A stretch of DNA of 64,000 nucleotides. It comes from CAIVVT01 sp963838205 (lineage in GTDB: Bacteria; Acidobacteriota; Terriglobia; Bryobacterales; Bryobacteraceae). Of this stretch, positions 44,965 to 57,165 are shown one piece after another. Where the stretch lies: contig CAWIQF010000024.1 in assembly GCA_963838205.1 (NCBI GenBank), positions 1 through 64,000 of the forward strand. Reading direction: 5' to 3'. Within the stretch, counting starts at the first letter, position 1. Each line of letters opens with the position of its first letter. The notes under the pieces were generated by a model, which did no database searches, was not told the origin of the DNA, and saw nothing but the letters and a program-made list of their open reading frames with translations. A program made the position numbers and the translations under genes.

Positions 44965-46077
44965 ATGACCTCACGCCAGCGCGTCTACGCCGCTCTCCGT
45001 CGCGAGCCCGCCGATCGGGTCCCGATCTTCATGTGGTTTCATCCCGACACGGCCCGCCATCTCGCCTCTCTGCTGGAGATTCCGGCCGCGCACGTGCCCG
45101 AGGCCATGGGCAACGACATCCGCCAGACCTGGGTCAACAACAACTACGCCATGGAAGGCATCGTGCACCGCCGCGACGGCGACTCGCACCTCGACTTCTG
45201 GGGCGTGAAGTGGGTCAAGCGCCACTCGTTTAACCAGATCGAAGCCTTCCCGCTGGCCTCGGCCACCCGCGAGCAGGTGCTCGCATACCGCTTCCCGGAG
45301 GAGCACATCGAGTTCCTGCTGGGCCTCATGCACCCCGTCCTCAGCGACCGCAGTGATTTCTTCGTCGGTTGCGATGTCTCCCCCTGCGTCTTTGAAATGT
45401 ACTGGCGCCTGCGCGGCATGGAGAACTCTCTGCTGGACATGGCATCCGATCCGGAACTCGCTACGGAGATGCTCTCGCGCTGCGCCGATTTCGCCATCCA
45501 GGTCGGTGAGAAAGCTTGCGATCGATTCCCGCTCGATTGGTTCTGGACCGGGGACGACGTCGCTGGCCAGACGTCGATGATGATGTCCCCGTCCTTGTGG
45601 CGCAAGCTCGTCAAGCCTCCGCTCAAGCGCGTTTTCAAGGCCGGCAGAGCGCACCATCTCCCGGTCGCCTATCACTGCTGCGGTGCGCTGCGGCCGATCA
45701 TTCCCGACCTGATTGAGATGGGCTTGAACGTGTTGAACCCGGTTCAGGCCAATTGCCCCGGCATGGACGCGCTGGAGCTCAAGCGCGAATTCGGTTCCGC
45801 GCTCACTTTCATGGGCGGCGTCGATACGCAGGACCTATTGCCGAACGGTTCGGCCGCCGAAGTCCGCCGCGCCACGGTCCGTCTGCTCTCCGGCATGACC
45901 TCCGACGGCGGTGGCTACATCCTCGCCGCCTCGCACACGATTCCGCCCGAAACTCCTGACGACAATATCTTCGCCATGTACGCCGCGGCCGGCGTGGGCC
46001 GCGAAGACATCTTCGACCGCGCCGCGCAGATCAGGATACGGCTCGCCGGCGCGGGCTCCGCGCTTCGTCTGGTCTAA
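44965..46077 (+). CDS. Uroporphyrinogen decarboxylase-family protein
   Basis: The 370-residue protein has the URO-D/MtaA TIM-barrel pattern: SRQRVYAALRREPADRVPIF at the N terminus, VAYHCCGALRPIIPDLIEMG (a His-x-Cys resembling the zinc site of corrinoid methyltransferases) near the middle, LTFMGGVDTQDLLPNG and GGGYILAASHTIPPETPDDN near the end. It is not the heme-pathway HemE type by these motifs. It may be a methyltransferase or of unknown specificity; no corrinoid protein gene is nearby. The last four bases overlap the convergent acetyl-CoA synthetase gene. Confidence 0.85.
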   Translation: MTSRQRVYAALRREPADRVPIFMWFHPDTARHLASLLEIPAAHVPEAMGNDIRQTWVNNNYAMEGIVHRRDGDSHLDFWGVKWVKRHSFNQIEAFPLASATREQVLAYRFPEEHIEFLLGLMHPVLSDRSDFFVGCDVSPCVFEMYWRLRGMENSLLDMASDPELATEMLSRCADFAIQVGEKACDRFPLDWFWTGDDVAGQTSMMMSPSLWRKLVKPPLKRVFKAGRAHHLPVAYHCCGALRPIIPDLIEMGLNVLNPVQANCPGMDALELKREFGSALTFMGGVDTQDLLPNGSAAEVRRATVRLLSGMTSDGGGYILAASHTIPPETPDDNIFAMYAAAGVGREDIFDRAAQIRIRLAGAGSALRLV

Positions 46078-48029
46078 TCGTCGTCCGGCTGGCGCAGCCG
46101 CGTGATCACGCTGAGGTCTTCCAGCGTCGTCGTGTCGCCGTGCACCTCGCCGCCGAGCGCCACTTCGCGCAGCAGCCGCCGCATGATCTTGCCACTGCGC
46201 GTCTTCGGCAGCGCCTCGCTGAAACGGATGTCGTCGGGCTTGGCCAGCGAGCCGATCTCCTTGCCCACCCACTGCCGCAGCTCCTCTTTGAGTTCGTTCG
46301 TCGCCGCGTAGCCTTCCTGCAGCGTGACGAAGGCCGCGATCGCCTGCCCCTTGATCTCGTCGGGACGCCCTACCACCGCGGCTTCGGCGACTTTGGGATG
46401 CGCCACCAGCGCGCTCTCGACCTCCATCGTGCTCAGCCGGTGGCCCGAGACGTTCAGCACGTCGTCGATGCGGCCCATGATCCACAGGTATCCGTCGGCG
46501 TCCTTGCGCGCGCCGTCTCCCGTGAAGTACACGCCCGCGATCTGCGAAAAATACGCCGACTGGTAGCGCGCCGGATCGCCGTAGATCGTTCGCAGCATCG
46601 ACGGCCACGGCCGCCGCACCACCAGGAAACCGCCCGAGCCCGGCGGCACCGGGTTGCCGTCCTTGTCCACCACCTCCGCCGCGATGCCCGGCAGCGGCCT
46701 CGTCGCCGAGCCCGGTTTGGTTGGCGTGGCGCCCGGCAGCGGCGATACCATGATCGCCCCGGTCTCAGTCTGCCACCACGTGTCCACGATCGGGCAGCGG
46801 TTGCGCCCGATCACGTCGCGATACCACATCCAGGCCTCGGGATTGATCGGCTCGCCCACCGTGCCCAGCAGCCGCAGCGACTTCATCGCGTAGCGCCGCG
46901 GATGCTCCTCGCCCAGCCGCATGCACGCCCGTAGCGCGGTCGGCGCAGTGTACAAAATGTTCACTTTATGTTTTTCGACGATCCGCCAGAACCGGTCCGG
47001 TCCGGGATGGAACGGCGCGCCCTCGTACATCAGCACCGTCGCCCCGTTCTGCAGCGGCCCGTAGACGATGTAGCTGTGCCCGGTCACCCAGCCGATGTCC
47101 GCCGTGCACCAGAAAACGTCCTCGTCCTTCAGGTCGAAGACCCACTGCGCGCTCTTGTACGTGCCCACCGCGTAGCCGCCCGTCGTGTGCAGGATGCCCT
47201 TCGGCTTGCCCGTCGTGCCCGACGTGTACAGCAGGTACAACGGATGCTCGGCGTCGAGCGGAATCGCCGGACACTCGTCCGAGGCCGTCTCCATCAGCTC
47301 GTGCCACCACAGGTCGCGCCCCGGCACCATCGTCTGCGGGCTACCGGTGCGCTGGTACACCACCACCTTGCGTACCGTCGGGCACGCCTTCAGCGCCTCG
47401 TCCACCACCGGCTTCAATTTCAGCTCCTGCCCGCGCCGCAGCGCCCCGTCCTGCGTGATCACGCACGCCGCCTGGCAGTCGTTGATCCGGTCCGCCAGCG
47501 CCGTCGCCGAGAAGCCGCCGAAGACCACCGTGTGGGGCGCGCCGATTCGCGCGCAGGCCAGCATGGCGATCGGCAGTGCCGGGCACATCCCCATGTAAAT
47601 CGCCACCCGCTCACCGGTGCTCACGCCGATCGACTTCAGCACGTTGGCGAACCGGCACACCTCGTCGTGCAGTTGCTGATACGTCAGCGTCCGCACCTCG
47701 CCCGGCTCGGACTCCCAGATCAGCGCGGCCTTGTTCCGCCGCGGCCCCGCCAGGTGCCGGTCCAGACAGTTGTAGCTCAGGTTCATCTCCCCGCCGGAAA
47801 ACCACTTGGCGAACGGCGGATCCCACTCCAGCACCTTGTCCCAACGCTTGAACCAGTGCAGTTCCGCCGCAATCCGGCCCCAGAATCCCTCCGGATCGCT
47901 CTCCGCCTCGCGGCACAGGGCCTCGTACGCCTCCATGCTGCCGACATGCGCGGCCGCGCTGAACTCCGGCGGCGGCGGAAAAACGCGATCTTCGTGCAGC
48001 ACCGAGTCGATCGATCCTTGCTGGCTCAT
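46074..48029 (-). CDS. acs: Acetyl-CoA synthetase (AMP-forming)
   Basis: The 651-residue protein is Acs: YTSGTTGKPKGILHTTGGY (ATP loop), DTWWQTETG, DVLNVSGHRLSTMEVE and the C-terminal PKTRSGKIMRRLLR with the catalytic, normally acetylation-regulated lysine. It activates acetate to acetyl-CoA through acetyl-AMP. Length is standard. The ATG follows a GAGAGGTAA ribosome-binding site, and TATTAT about 24 bases upstream is a plausible -10. It converges with the URO-D-like gene, overlapping by four bases, and diverges from the AIM24 gene. Confidence 0.97.
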   Translation of the reverse strand: MSQQGSIDSVLHEDRVFPPPPEFSAAAHVGSMEAYEALCREAESDPEGFWGRIAAELHWFKRWDKVLEWDPPFAKWFSGGEMNLSYNCLDRHLAGPRRNKAALIWESEPGEVRTLTYQQLHDEVCRFANVLKSIGVSTGERVAIYMGMCPALPIAMLACARIGAPHTVVFGGFSATALADRINDCQAACVITQDGALRRGQELKLKPVVDEALKACPTVRKVVVYQRTGSPQTMVPGRDLWWHELMETASDECPAIPLDAEHPLYLLYTSGTTGKPKGILHTTGGYAVGTYKSAQWVFDLKDEDVFWCTADIGWVTGHSYIVYGPLQNGATVLMYEGAPFHPGPDRFWRIVEKHKVNILYTAPTALRACMRLGEEHPRRYAMKSLRLLGTVGEPINPEAWMWYRDVIGRNRCPIVDTWWQTETGAIMVSPLPGATPTKPGSATRPLPGIAAEVVDKDGNPVPPGSGGFLVVRRPWPSMLRTIYGDPARYQSAYFSQIAGVYFTGDGARKDADGYLWIMGRIDDVLNVSGHRLSTMEVESALVAHPKVAEAAVVGRPDEIKGQAIAAFVTLQEGYAATNELKEELRQWVGKEIGSLAKPDDIRFSEALPKTRSGKIMRRLLREVALGGEVHGDTTTLEDLSVITRLRQPDDD

Positions 48030-48184
48030 TCGTTACCTCTCGTTGCAGGATAATACGAGTCCGCATCGCGGCGGGCGCCGTTTTTGCGACGCGCCACAGC
48101 CGGAACCGGTCTCGCCACGTCCGCTCTTCCCGCTTCAGCCGTGCGAGCCTTTGTTGCATACTGAGATTCAGCTCAGGAGAACCC

Positions 48185-49066
48185 ATGCCCTTTTGCTCAG
48201 GCTGCGGAAACGATCTGGCCGCAACCGCCCGTTTCTGCCCGCGCTGCGGCACACCTCTCGCCGCCGGCGCCGCCCCGGCTCCGGATTCAGCCTCGTTTGC
48301 CCAGGCTCCCGAGCCGCTGGATTACACCATCCAGGGCGACAACCTGCAGGTCGCCCGCATCCAGCTCAAGCCCGGCCAAGAGATCTATGCCGAAGCCGGC
48401 AAAATGATCTACAAAACCCCCAGCGTCTTCTGGGAAACCCGCATGAGCGGCCACTCGATCGGCGACCGGATCCTGGGCGCGCTCAAGCGCAAACTGATGG
48501 GCGCCTCGCTGTTCCTCACCTACTTCAGAACGACCGGCGCGGGCGGGGAAGTCGGCTTCGCCGGCAACTATCCCGGCAAAATCCAGGCCTTCCCCCTCGT
48601 GGCCGGCCAGACCCTCCTGGTCCAGCGCGACGGCTTCCTGTTCGCCCAGTCGCCGGTCCGCCTCGACATCGCCTTCGTCCGGAAACTGGGCGCCGGCTTC
48701 TTCGGCGGCGAGGGTTTCATCCTCGAAAAACTCACCGGCCCGGGCGTCGTCTTCGTCCACGCCGGCGGCGATTTCATCGAATTCAACCTCGCGCCTGCCG
48801 AGACCCTGCAGGTCGAGTCCGGCCATATCGTCGCCTTCGAGGAAAGCGTGGGGTACGACATTCAGTTCGTCGGCGGCATCCAAACCGCCATGTTCGGCGG
48901 CGAGGGCTTGTTCCTGGCCACCCTCACCGGTCCCGGCAAGGTCGTTGTCCAAAGCCTGACCCTGTCCAAGCTGCGCCGCGAGCTCGCTCCGCGCCTGTTC
49001 CGCGGCCGCGCCCGCGACCGCCAGGGTTTCGACACCTTTAACGGCCTCTTCTCGAGCGACGATTAA
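48185..49066 (+). CDS. Zinc-ribbon AIM24/TIGR00266-family protein
   Basis: The 293-residue protein begins with a zinc ribbon (CSGCGNDLAATARFCPRCG, residues 4-22), then a Pro/Ala linker and the AIM24 beta-rich domain: LKPGQEIYAEAGKMIYKTPSV, GAGGEVGFAGNYPGKIQAFPL, LDIAFVRKLGAGFFGGEGFIL. AIM24 has a role in mitochondrial inner membrane organisation; bacterial homologues are uncharacterised. The added zinc ribbon suggests a regulatory or scaffolding use. An aggaga ribosome-binding site precedes the ATG. The gap after the gene has repeated CACGGTGTTT elements, one of which could pair with AAACACCG to form a terminator. Confidence 0.85.
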   Translation: MPFCSGCGNDLAATARFCPRCGTPLAAGAAPAPDSASFAQAPEPLDYTIQGDNLQVARIQLKPGQEIYAEAGKMIYKTPSVFWETRMSGHSIGDRILGALKRKLMGASLFLTYFRTTGAGGEVGFAGNYPGKIQAFPLVAGQTLLVQRDGFLFAQSPVRLDIAFVRKLGAGFFGGEGFILEKLTGPGVVFVHAGGDFIEFNLAPAETLQVESGHIVAFEESVGYDIQFVGGIQTAMFGGEGLFLATLTGPGKVVVQSLTLSKLRRELAPRLFRGRARDRQGFDTFNGLFSSDD

Positions 49067-49296
49067 ACCATCTGACCGCGATCCGCCACCGCGCCGCAGC
49101 GGGCAAACACCGCGTTCTTACCGTCGCCGCACGGTGTTTTCGCGGTGCCGGCACGGTGTTTCTCCCGCCACCACGCCGCTTTCTCCCCGCCCGGCGCCCG
49201 CGCCATCGCTGAGATTCCGTCCAATCCGCACTCTTTGGCTAAAGAGTTGTGCATTGCGTCCGATTGATGAAGTAGACGGCCAAAGCCCGCATTGAG

Positions 49297-50478
49297 ATGA
49301 CCTCTTCAGCCACACCATCGCCCAACGAATTGGCTGCCGCTTCCAACGCCTTCGCCCAGTTCCTGCCCAAGCGTTTCGGCGTGGAGTTCCTCACCAGCCT
49401 GAACCACGCCATTCGCACGCCCATGAGCGGCATCCTGGGCTTGTCGGAGCTGTTGCTCGAGAGCGCTCTCGATCCCGAACATCGCGAGTACATCGTGTCC
49501 ATCCGCTCGTGTGCCTCGGCGCTGAACGACTTGTTGGCCTCAACCCTCGACTACGCCTCGCTCGCCTCCGGCGGGATCCGCCTCGAAGAGCAGGACTTCC
49601 CACTGCTCACCGCAATCGAAGCGGGCCTACGGGAGGCGCGCGAGCGCGCGCTGGAGACCGGAACCGTACTCGACTCGGAGCTGGCGCCGGAATTGGATCG
49701 GATCGTCTGCGCTGACGCGTTGCGCTTGCGCGACGTCGTTTCGCTGATGAACCGCGCTTCGATCCACTCGGCGACTAGCGGGCGGGTACGGTTCCAGGCC
49801 CAGCTCTCGATCTGGAGTCCGCGTCTGGGCGAACTCTCGCTCGAGGTTCGCCGGGAGGCCGTCGCCAACGCCGCGGGCGGGGCGGCTCTGCCGCGCAGTT
49901 ACCAGGAGCCGGAAGGGTTGCTGGTGGAAACCTTCCGCATCGAAACTCTGGAAATGGCCCTGTTGCAGCGCCTGGTCGGGCTCTTGCGAGGCAGCCTGAA
50001 AGTGTCCGTGGAAGCGCACGGTTCGATTGACCTGCGGGTCATTCTGCCGATCGGGTTGCACGAAATGAACCTGCGCGAGGAATTGGCTCTGGTCGAGGAC
50101 GCCCGGCCGGCCATCCTGATCGCCGACGACAACCGCATCAATCTGCGCGTGCTGAGCGCCGTCCTGAGCCGCGCCGGCTTCGAGGTCGTGGCGGTCGATA
50201 GCGGCGCGGCGGCCATCGAGGCGCTCGTCGCCCGGTGCTTCGATCTGGTCCTGATGGACATCCTGATGCCCGGCCTGGATGGCGGCGCGGCTACCGCGCG
50301 GATTCGCGCGCTGCCCGCGTGCGCTAGAATCCCAATTCTCGGCATCACCGCCGGCGTGACCGAAGAACTGCGCGAGAGTTGCCGCCGCAACGGCATGGAT
50401 GCGATTCTCGGAAAGCCCGTCAACGCTCCGGAACTTGTGGAAAGCGTGCGCTTCTACCTGGCCCGCGCTTCTAACTGA
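49297..50478 (+). CDS. Degenerate hybrid kinase: HisKA plus receiver, no ATPase boxes
   Basis: The 393-residue protein has a HisKA-like dimerisation segment (SLNHAIRTPMSGILGLSELL, with His37 in the H-box), a middle region (about 100-265) in the place and length of the ATPase domain but without N, G1 or G2 boxes, and a complete receiver domain (ILIADDNRINLRVLSAVLSR, phospho-acceptor Asp321 in LMDILMPGLDG, Lys407-type KPVN near the end). It cannot autophosphorylate by the normal route. It may be a phosphate sink or a scaffold, or take phosphate from another kinase. No TM segment is seen. The start codon has no strong ribosome-binding site. Confidence 0.8.
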   Translation: MTSSATPSPNELAAASNAFAQFLPKRFGVEFLTSLNHAIRTPMSGILGLSELLLESALDPEHREYIVSIRSCASALNDLLASTLDYASLASGGIRLEEQDFPLLTAIEAGLREARERALETGTVLDSELAPELDRIVCADALRLRDVVSLMNRASIHSATSGRVRFQAQLSIWSPRLGELSLEVRREAVANAAGGAALPRSYQEPEGLLVETFRIETLEMALLQRLVGLLRGSLKVSVEAHGSIDLRVILPIGLHEMNLREELALVEDARPAILIADDNRINLRVLSAVLSRAGFEVVAVDSGAAAIEALVARCFDLVLMDILMPGLDGGAATARIRALPACARIPILGITAGVTEELRESCRRNGMDAILGKPVNAPELVESVRFYLARASN

Positions 50479-50556
50479 GAGCGGGGTTCCGAACCGCTCC
50501 AACCGACGCGTCAATGGAAACAGGGAGTCAAAATAGAAACCCTGATAAAATCAGCC

Positions 50557-50955
50557 ATGCCCTCAAACCGCTCCGGACTCAACATCGCTTTGTGGGTCGT
50601 CCAGGTGCTGCTGGCACTGCTCTATCTGTTCGCAGGGAGCGCGAAGCTGATGATGCCGGTGGCCGCGCTACAAGCGCAGACCAGTTTACCGGTGGGGCTT
50701 ATGCGCTTCATCGGCGTGGCTGAGGTGCTGGGAGGGTTGGGCCTGGTATTGCCGGGATTGCTGCGCATTTGGGTCGGCCTCACGCCGCTGGCCGCGGCCT
50801 GTTTGGTGCCCATCATGATCGGGGCCACGGTGACTACGGTCCAGTCCAAGGGTTTCGTCTCGGCTATTTTCCCGCTGCTGGTCGGGCTGCTGGTGCTGTG
50901 GATCGCATACGCTCGCTGGCGTCTGGCGCCGTTACTCGGGCGTGGTTCGGAGTAG
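50557..50955 (+). CDS. DoxX-like membrane protein
   Basis: The 132-residue protein has four hydrophobic helices and a DoxX-like pattern (VLLALLYLFAGSAKLMMP, RFIGVAEVLGGLGLVLPGL, LTPLAAACLVPIMIGAT). DoxX-family proteins are small membrane proteins often tied to redox stress or thiosulfate oxidation; the role here is unknown. A TAAAAT box ends five bases before the ATG, again predicting a leaderless message. The gene stands alone. Confidence 0.8.
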   Translation: MPSNRSGLNIALWVVQVLLALLYLFAGSAKLMMPVAALQAQTSLPVGLMRFIGVAEVLGGLGLVLPGLLRIWVGLTPLAAACLVPIMIGATVTTVQSKGFVSAIFPLLVGLLVLWIAYARWRLAPLLGRGSE

Positions 50956-50968
50956 AGAGCCAGAAAAA

Positions 50969-51008
50969 GGGACATCCCCTTTCCACGTTTCCAGGACGTC
51001 CCCTTTCC
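50969..51008. repeat. Direct repeat GGACRTCCCCTTTCC
   Basis: GGACATCCCCTTTCC (50969-50983) and GGACGTCCCCTTTCC (50994-51008) differ by one base and lie 25 bp apart just after the DoxX gene. The GGGAC core recalls the palindrome at 22325. It may be a dispersed element remnant. Confidence 0.45.
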
Positions 51009-51074
51009 CAACGGCGCTGCCGCAAGCCGACCCAATGCCAATGGGAATAGATATGGCCGGGACCTGCGATGCAG

Positions 51075-51503
51075 CTAGTCGGCCCGCTTGCTGCTCGCTC
51101 GCCGGGGCTTCGGCTTGCTCTTGTCCTTGAGATTGAGCGCCACTGCCGCGCGGATGAGATCCTTCAAGGCCGCCTCATCGACCTTGTCGCCTTCGTGGAT
51201 GTCGATGGCGCGCCTGACATTCCCGTCGAGGCTGGAGTTGAACAGACCTGAAGGGTCCTTCAACGCAGCTCCCTTGGCAAATGTCATCTTGACGACGTTC
51301 TTGTACGTCTCTCCCGTGCAGACGATGCCGCCGTGGGACCAGACGGGAGTCCCCATCCACTTCCACTCTTCGACGATCTCAGGGTCTGCCTCGTGTATGA
51401 TTGCGCGCACTTTCGCGAGCGTCTTCCCGCGCCAGTCCCCAAGTTCCTTGATCTTCTCGTCGATGAATGCAGAGGCAGATTCCAGCGGGACGGGCTTTTT
51501 CAT
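51075..51503 (-). CDS. DUF1801-family protein
   Basis: The protein is about 142 residues, starting at the ATG at 51503 behind a GGAGC ribosome-binding site; an upstream in-frame ATG at 51524 has none. It shows the DUF1801/YdhG fold: ASAFIDEKIKELGDWRGKTLAKVRAIIHEADP, EEWKWMGTPVWSHGGIVC and VKMTFAKGAALKDPSGLFN. The function is not known; the family is often found as small cytoplasmic proteins. The C-terminal tail is basic (KPKPRRASSKR) and may bind nucleic acid. Confidence 0.85.
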   Translation of the reverse strand: MKKPVPLESASAFIDEKIKELGDWRGKTLAKVRAIIHEADPEIVEEWKWMGTPVWSHGGIVCTGETYKNVVKMTFAKGAALKDPSGLFNSSLDGNVRRAIDIHEGDKVDEAALKDLIRAAVALNLKDKSKPKPRRASSKRAD

Positions 51504-51571
51504 GTATAGCTCCAACTCTCGCACCTATTTTAGCTGCCCTCAGCGTAACCCGCACCCTCCCCAAAGCAGGT

Positions 51572-51658
51572 AGGCCGCTACAGCGTAGCGGCCTGATCTG
51601 CCTAAGTGGCTGTTTATCAATATGTTAGAAAAGTGCAGGCCGCTACTAATAGCGGCCT
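51572..51658. repeat. Dispersed double-hairpin repeat, copy B
   Basis: AGGCCGCTA-CAGCG-TAGCGGCCT (51572-51594) and AGGCCGCTA-CTAA-TAGCGGCCT (51637-51658) flank an AT-rich core. The reverse complement of the core (ATTGATAAACAGCCA) matches copy A at 18379-18457. It occupies most of the 370-base gap between the DUF1801 gene and secA. Confidence 0.75.
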
Positions 51659-51874
51659 GGCCTATTCCCACCCGCATTATAGACCCGCCGCGCGAGCATT
51701 CCGCGGACGCACTCGCGCCAACTGTTTGTGATGCCTGCAGCGGGATACTTCGATGGCCGGTTCCGGGCACGGCGCGCTGGCGGCCCGCTCTATATCGGCA
51801 TGCGTCTTTACGGGCGACGCGAACCAAGCAGGCTAGAATAGAAGTGAGTCCCTCCTGAAGTCGACTCCCCCCTT

Positions 51875-54819
<2,945 letters not shown>

Positions 54820-54841
<22 letters not shown>

Positions 54842-55855
54842 CAATCGCCGTCCGCCGCTGGGGATTTCTGGCAGCGGTGGCGGCGCTCCTGGGTGCAGCG
54901 GCCGCGCCGGCCCAATCGATCTGGCCCGAGCAATGGCGCGAGCACCAGCGCGGGAAGGTGTCGCCAGTGACGCCGCCGGAGGCGCGGCTATGGGCCGAAT
55001 TCGGCGGGGAAGCCGCGGAAAAGGCGATCTACGAGAGTCCGGTGGGACGCTTCAGCGCGACCGCCTATCGGCTGAAGGACGCCACTTCGGCGATGGCCTG
55101 GTACGAGTATCTGCGGCCGGAAAATGCCGTGCCGGCGCGCGGCGCGTTGAGCCTATCGACGACGCCGGGAGCCGAGTACGCGGCGCATCAGAATTACGTG
55201 CTTCAGTTCGAAGGCTGGCGCCCGCTGGAGGCGGAGATGGCGGCGCTGTACAAGCTGCTGCCGCGGATGCACGCGGGCGGGGGATTGCCCAAGCTGGCTG
55301 GTTATCTGCCCGAGAAGGACCGGCGGCGGAACTCGGAACGCTACATCATGGGGCTGCACTCGCTGGAGCTGTTCGCGCCGGCGGTGCCGGGCGCGATGGC
55401 CGGTTTCGAGGATGGAGCCGAGGCGCAGGCGGCGCGTTATCAAACGCCCGTCGGCGAGATGCCGGTGGTGATTTTCGAATATCCGACGCCGCAGGCTGGC
55501 GCGCCAGCACGAGGCCGAGTTCGGGAAACTCGCGGGATGGCAGGTGAAGCGCACCGGGCCGCTGGTGGCGGTGGTGCCGGCCGAGGCCGGGCAGGCGGTG
55601 GACGCCGCGGCGGTCAAAGCGCTGCTCGATCCGATCGAATGGAATCTCGAATTCACCTGGTACGAGAGCGCCAGACGGCATGTGCCGGTGAACGTGGCGG
55701 CGATGCTGCTGGGGGCGATCGAACTGACCGGCGCGGTGCTCGCCGCGGTGCTTTTCGGCGGCATCTTTTTTGCGGTGATCGGCGTGTGGCTCCGGCGCCG
55801 GGGCCTGAAGGACGGCGAAGAGCCCGGCCTGACGGTACTGCGGCTGAACGGGTAG
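54820..55855 (+). pseudogene. Exported protein (DUF6599-like) with a single-base frameshift
   Basis: The N-terminal part reads from the ATG at 54820, inside the secA 3' end. It has a signal peptide (VRRWGFLAAVAALLGAAAAPAQS) and a domain with WPEQWREHQRGKVSPVTPPEARLW and RFSATAYRLKDATSAMAWYEYL, which I associate with the Acidobacterial DUF6599 family from memory. At about 55494 the frame is lost. The natural continuation LARQHEAEFGKLAGWQVK runs in another frame to the TAG at 55855 and includes a C-terminal membrane helix (VLAAVLFGGIFFAVIGVWL). One extra G in the GG at 55494-55495 would explain it. It may be a true mutation or an assembly error; the two halves are otherwise well preserved. Confidence 0.72.
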
Positions 55856-55953
55856 GCCGGCGCAAGTGCCGCGATCGCGGCAAAACATCCAGGCTGTTTT
55901 CCAATTGTTGCCGGGATCGTTCCAGTATGCTGGAGGACGGGCGGAGGTCCTCT

Positions 55954-56829
55954 ATGCATCCCAACACAATCACGAGAAGAGAGCTGGCCGCGCTGGCCGG
56001 CGTGGCGCTGGCGGGCGGGGCGGCGGCACAGGCGCAAAGTGGCGCGCTGACGGCCCGCCAGGCCATCGAGCGCATCCAGAAAAACGTCGGCGTGCCGTGG
56101 AGTAAGCAGACGGTGGACACGTTCAAGGCCGGCGATCCGGATACGCCCGTAGCCGGCATCGCCACGAGCTTCATGGCCACGCTGGACGTGCTGCAGCGCG
56201 CTGCCGCCGCGGGCAAGAACCTGATCGTGACGCACGAGCCGACGTTCTGGAGTCACCAGGACGAGACCAAGGAACTGGTCAACGATCCGATCTACAAATT
56301 CAAACAGGCGTTCATCGCGCAGCACAAGCTGGTGGTGTGGCGTTTCCACGACCACTGGCACGCGCGGCAACCGGACGCCGTCATGACCGGGCTGGTGCAA
56401 CTCCTGGGCTGGGACAAGTATCAGATGGGTGGCGATCAGCGCTTCTACACGCTGCCGGAGACGACGCTGGGCGCACTGGCGCGCACGATGCAGGACCGGC
56501 TGAAGGTGCGCACGCTGCGGGCGATCGGCGATCCGGGGATCCCGGTGCGCCGGATCTCGCTGAGCCCCGGGGCGGCGGGTCTAATGGCGGCGGTGCGGAC
56601 TCTGCCGCAGGCCGACGTGTACGTTTGCGGCGAGGCGACGGAGTGGGAGGGCATCGAGTATGCGCGGGACACGATCGCGGCCGGCCAGAAGAAGGGGATG
56701 ATCCTGGCGGGGCACGTCGTGACCGAGGATCCGGGCATGAATCTGTGCGCCCAGTGGCTGAAGACGTTCATCCCGGAAGTGCCGATTGAATGGATTCCGA
56801 CCGGCGAACCGTTCTGGCGGCCGGCGTAG
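55954..56829 (+). CDS. Nif3-family dinuclear metal protein with Tat signal
   Basis: The 291-residue protein begins with TRRELAALAGVALAGGAAAQAQS, a twin-arginine-type export signal, then a Nif3/DUF34-like domain: AARQAIERIQKNVGVPW near the start, NLIVTHEPTFWSHQDE (the metal-binding H-x-P region), KLVVWRFHDHWHARQPD, VYVCGEATEWEGIEYARD and GMILAGHVVTEDPGMN. Histidines and acidic residues at these places bind a dimetal centre in NIF3 proteins. NIF3 proteins are normally cytoplasmic and of poorly defined function; an exported form is unusual. A ggaggt ribosome-binding site precedes the ATG at 55954, which starts 98 bases after the preceding stop. Confidence 0.85.
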   Translation: MHPNTITRRELAALAGVALAGGAAAQAQSGALTARQAIERIQKNVGVPWSKQTVDTFKAGDPDTPVAGIATSFMATLDVLQRAAAAGKNLIVTHEPTFWSHQDETKELVNDPIYKFKQAFIAQHKLVVWRFHDHWHARQPDAVMTGLVQLLGWDKYQMGGDQRFYTLPETTLGALARTMQDRLKVRTLRAIGDPGIPVRRISLSPGAAGLMAAVRTLPQADVYVCGEATEWEGIEYARDTIAAGQKKGMILAGHVVTEDPGMNLCAQWLKTFIPEVPIEWIPTGEPFWRPA

Positions 56830-57131
56830 CTCGCGGCGGCGCAGAGCGGGCTTCGGGCGTGTCGCCGCAGGCTTGGGCGGGCGTCTGTAAATGATTGTCC
56901 CTGCTTCCGTTTGACGTCTGGTGCGCGCTGGCGGGAGGGCTGACGGCGAACTGGGAACACTATCCGTTGGCAGTGTGCAGGACTCCAACGCCTGTGAAAA
57001 TTAAGCGAAAGTAATATAGCCTCGCGCCTTTCTATGACTCTCTTGGAACAAAAGACAGTTTCCCTGTCAAGAGGAAAAACATTATTGAAATCAGTGGTTT
57101 ATAAGGAATTTTCGGAGCCTGGTTTTTCTTC
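56830..57131. other. AT-rich gap before the small-RNA promoter
   Basis: No gene is visible. A stem CTCTTG...CAAGAG with an inner ACAG-TTTCC-CTGT (about 57040-57073) and short AT-rich stretches are the only structure noted. Confidence 0.4.
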
Positions 57132-57160
57132 TTGACTTCGCATCCGAGGGAGTCTACGCT
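57132..57160 (+). promoter_or_regulatory. Promoter of the candidate small RNA
   Basis: TTGACT (57132-57137), a 17-bp spacer and TACGCT (57155-57160). The start would fall near 57167, about 75 bases before a strong intrinsic terminator, with no open reading frame between. Confidence 0.6.
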
Positions 57161-57165
57161 CAAAG

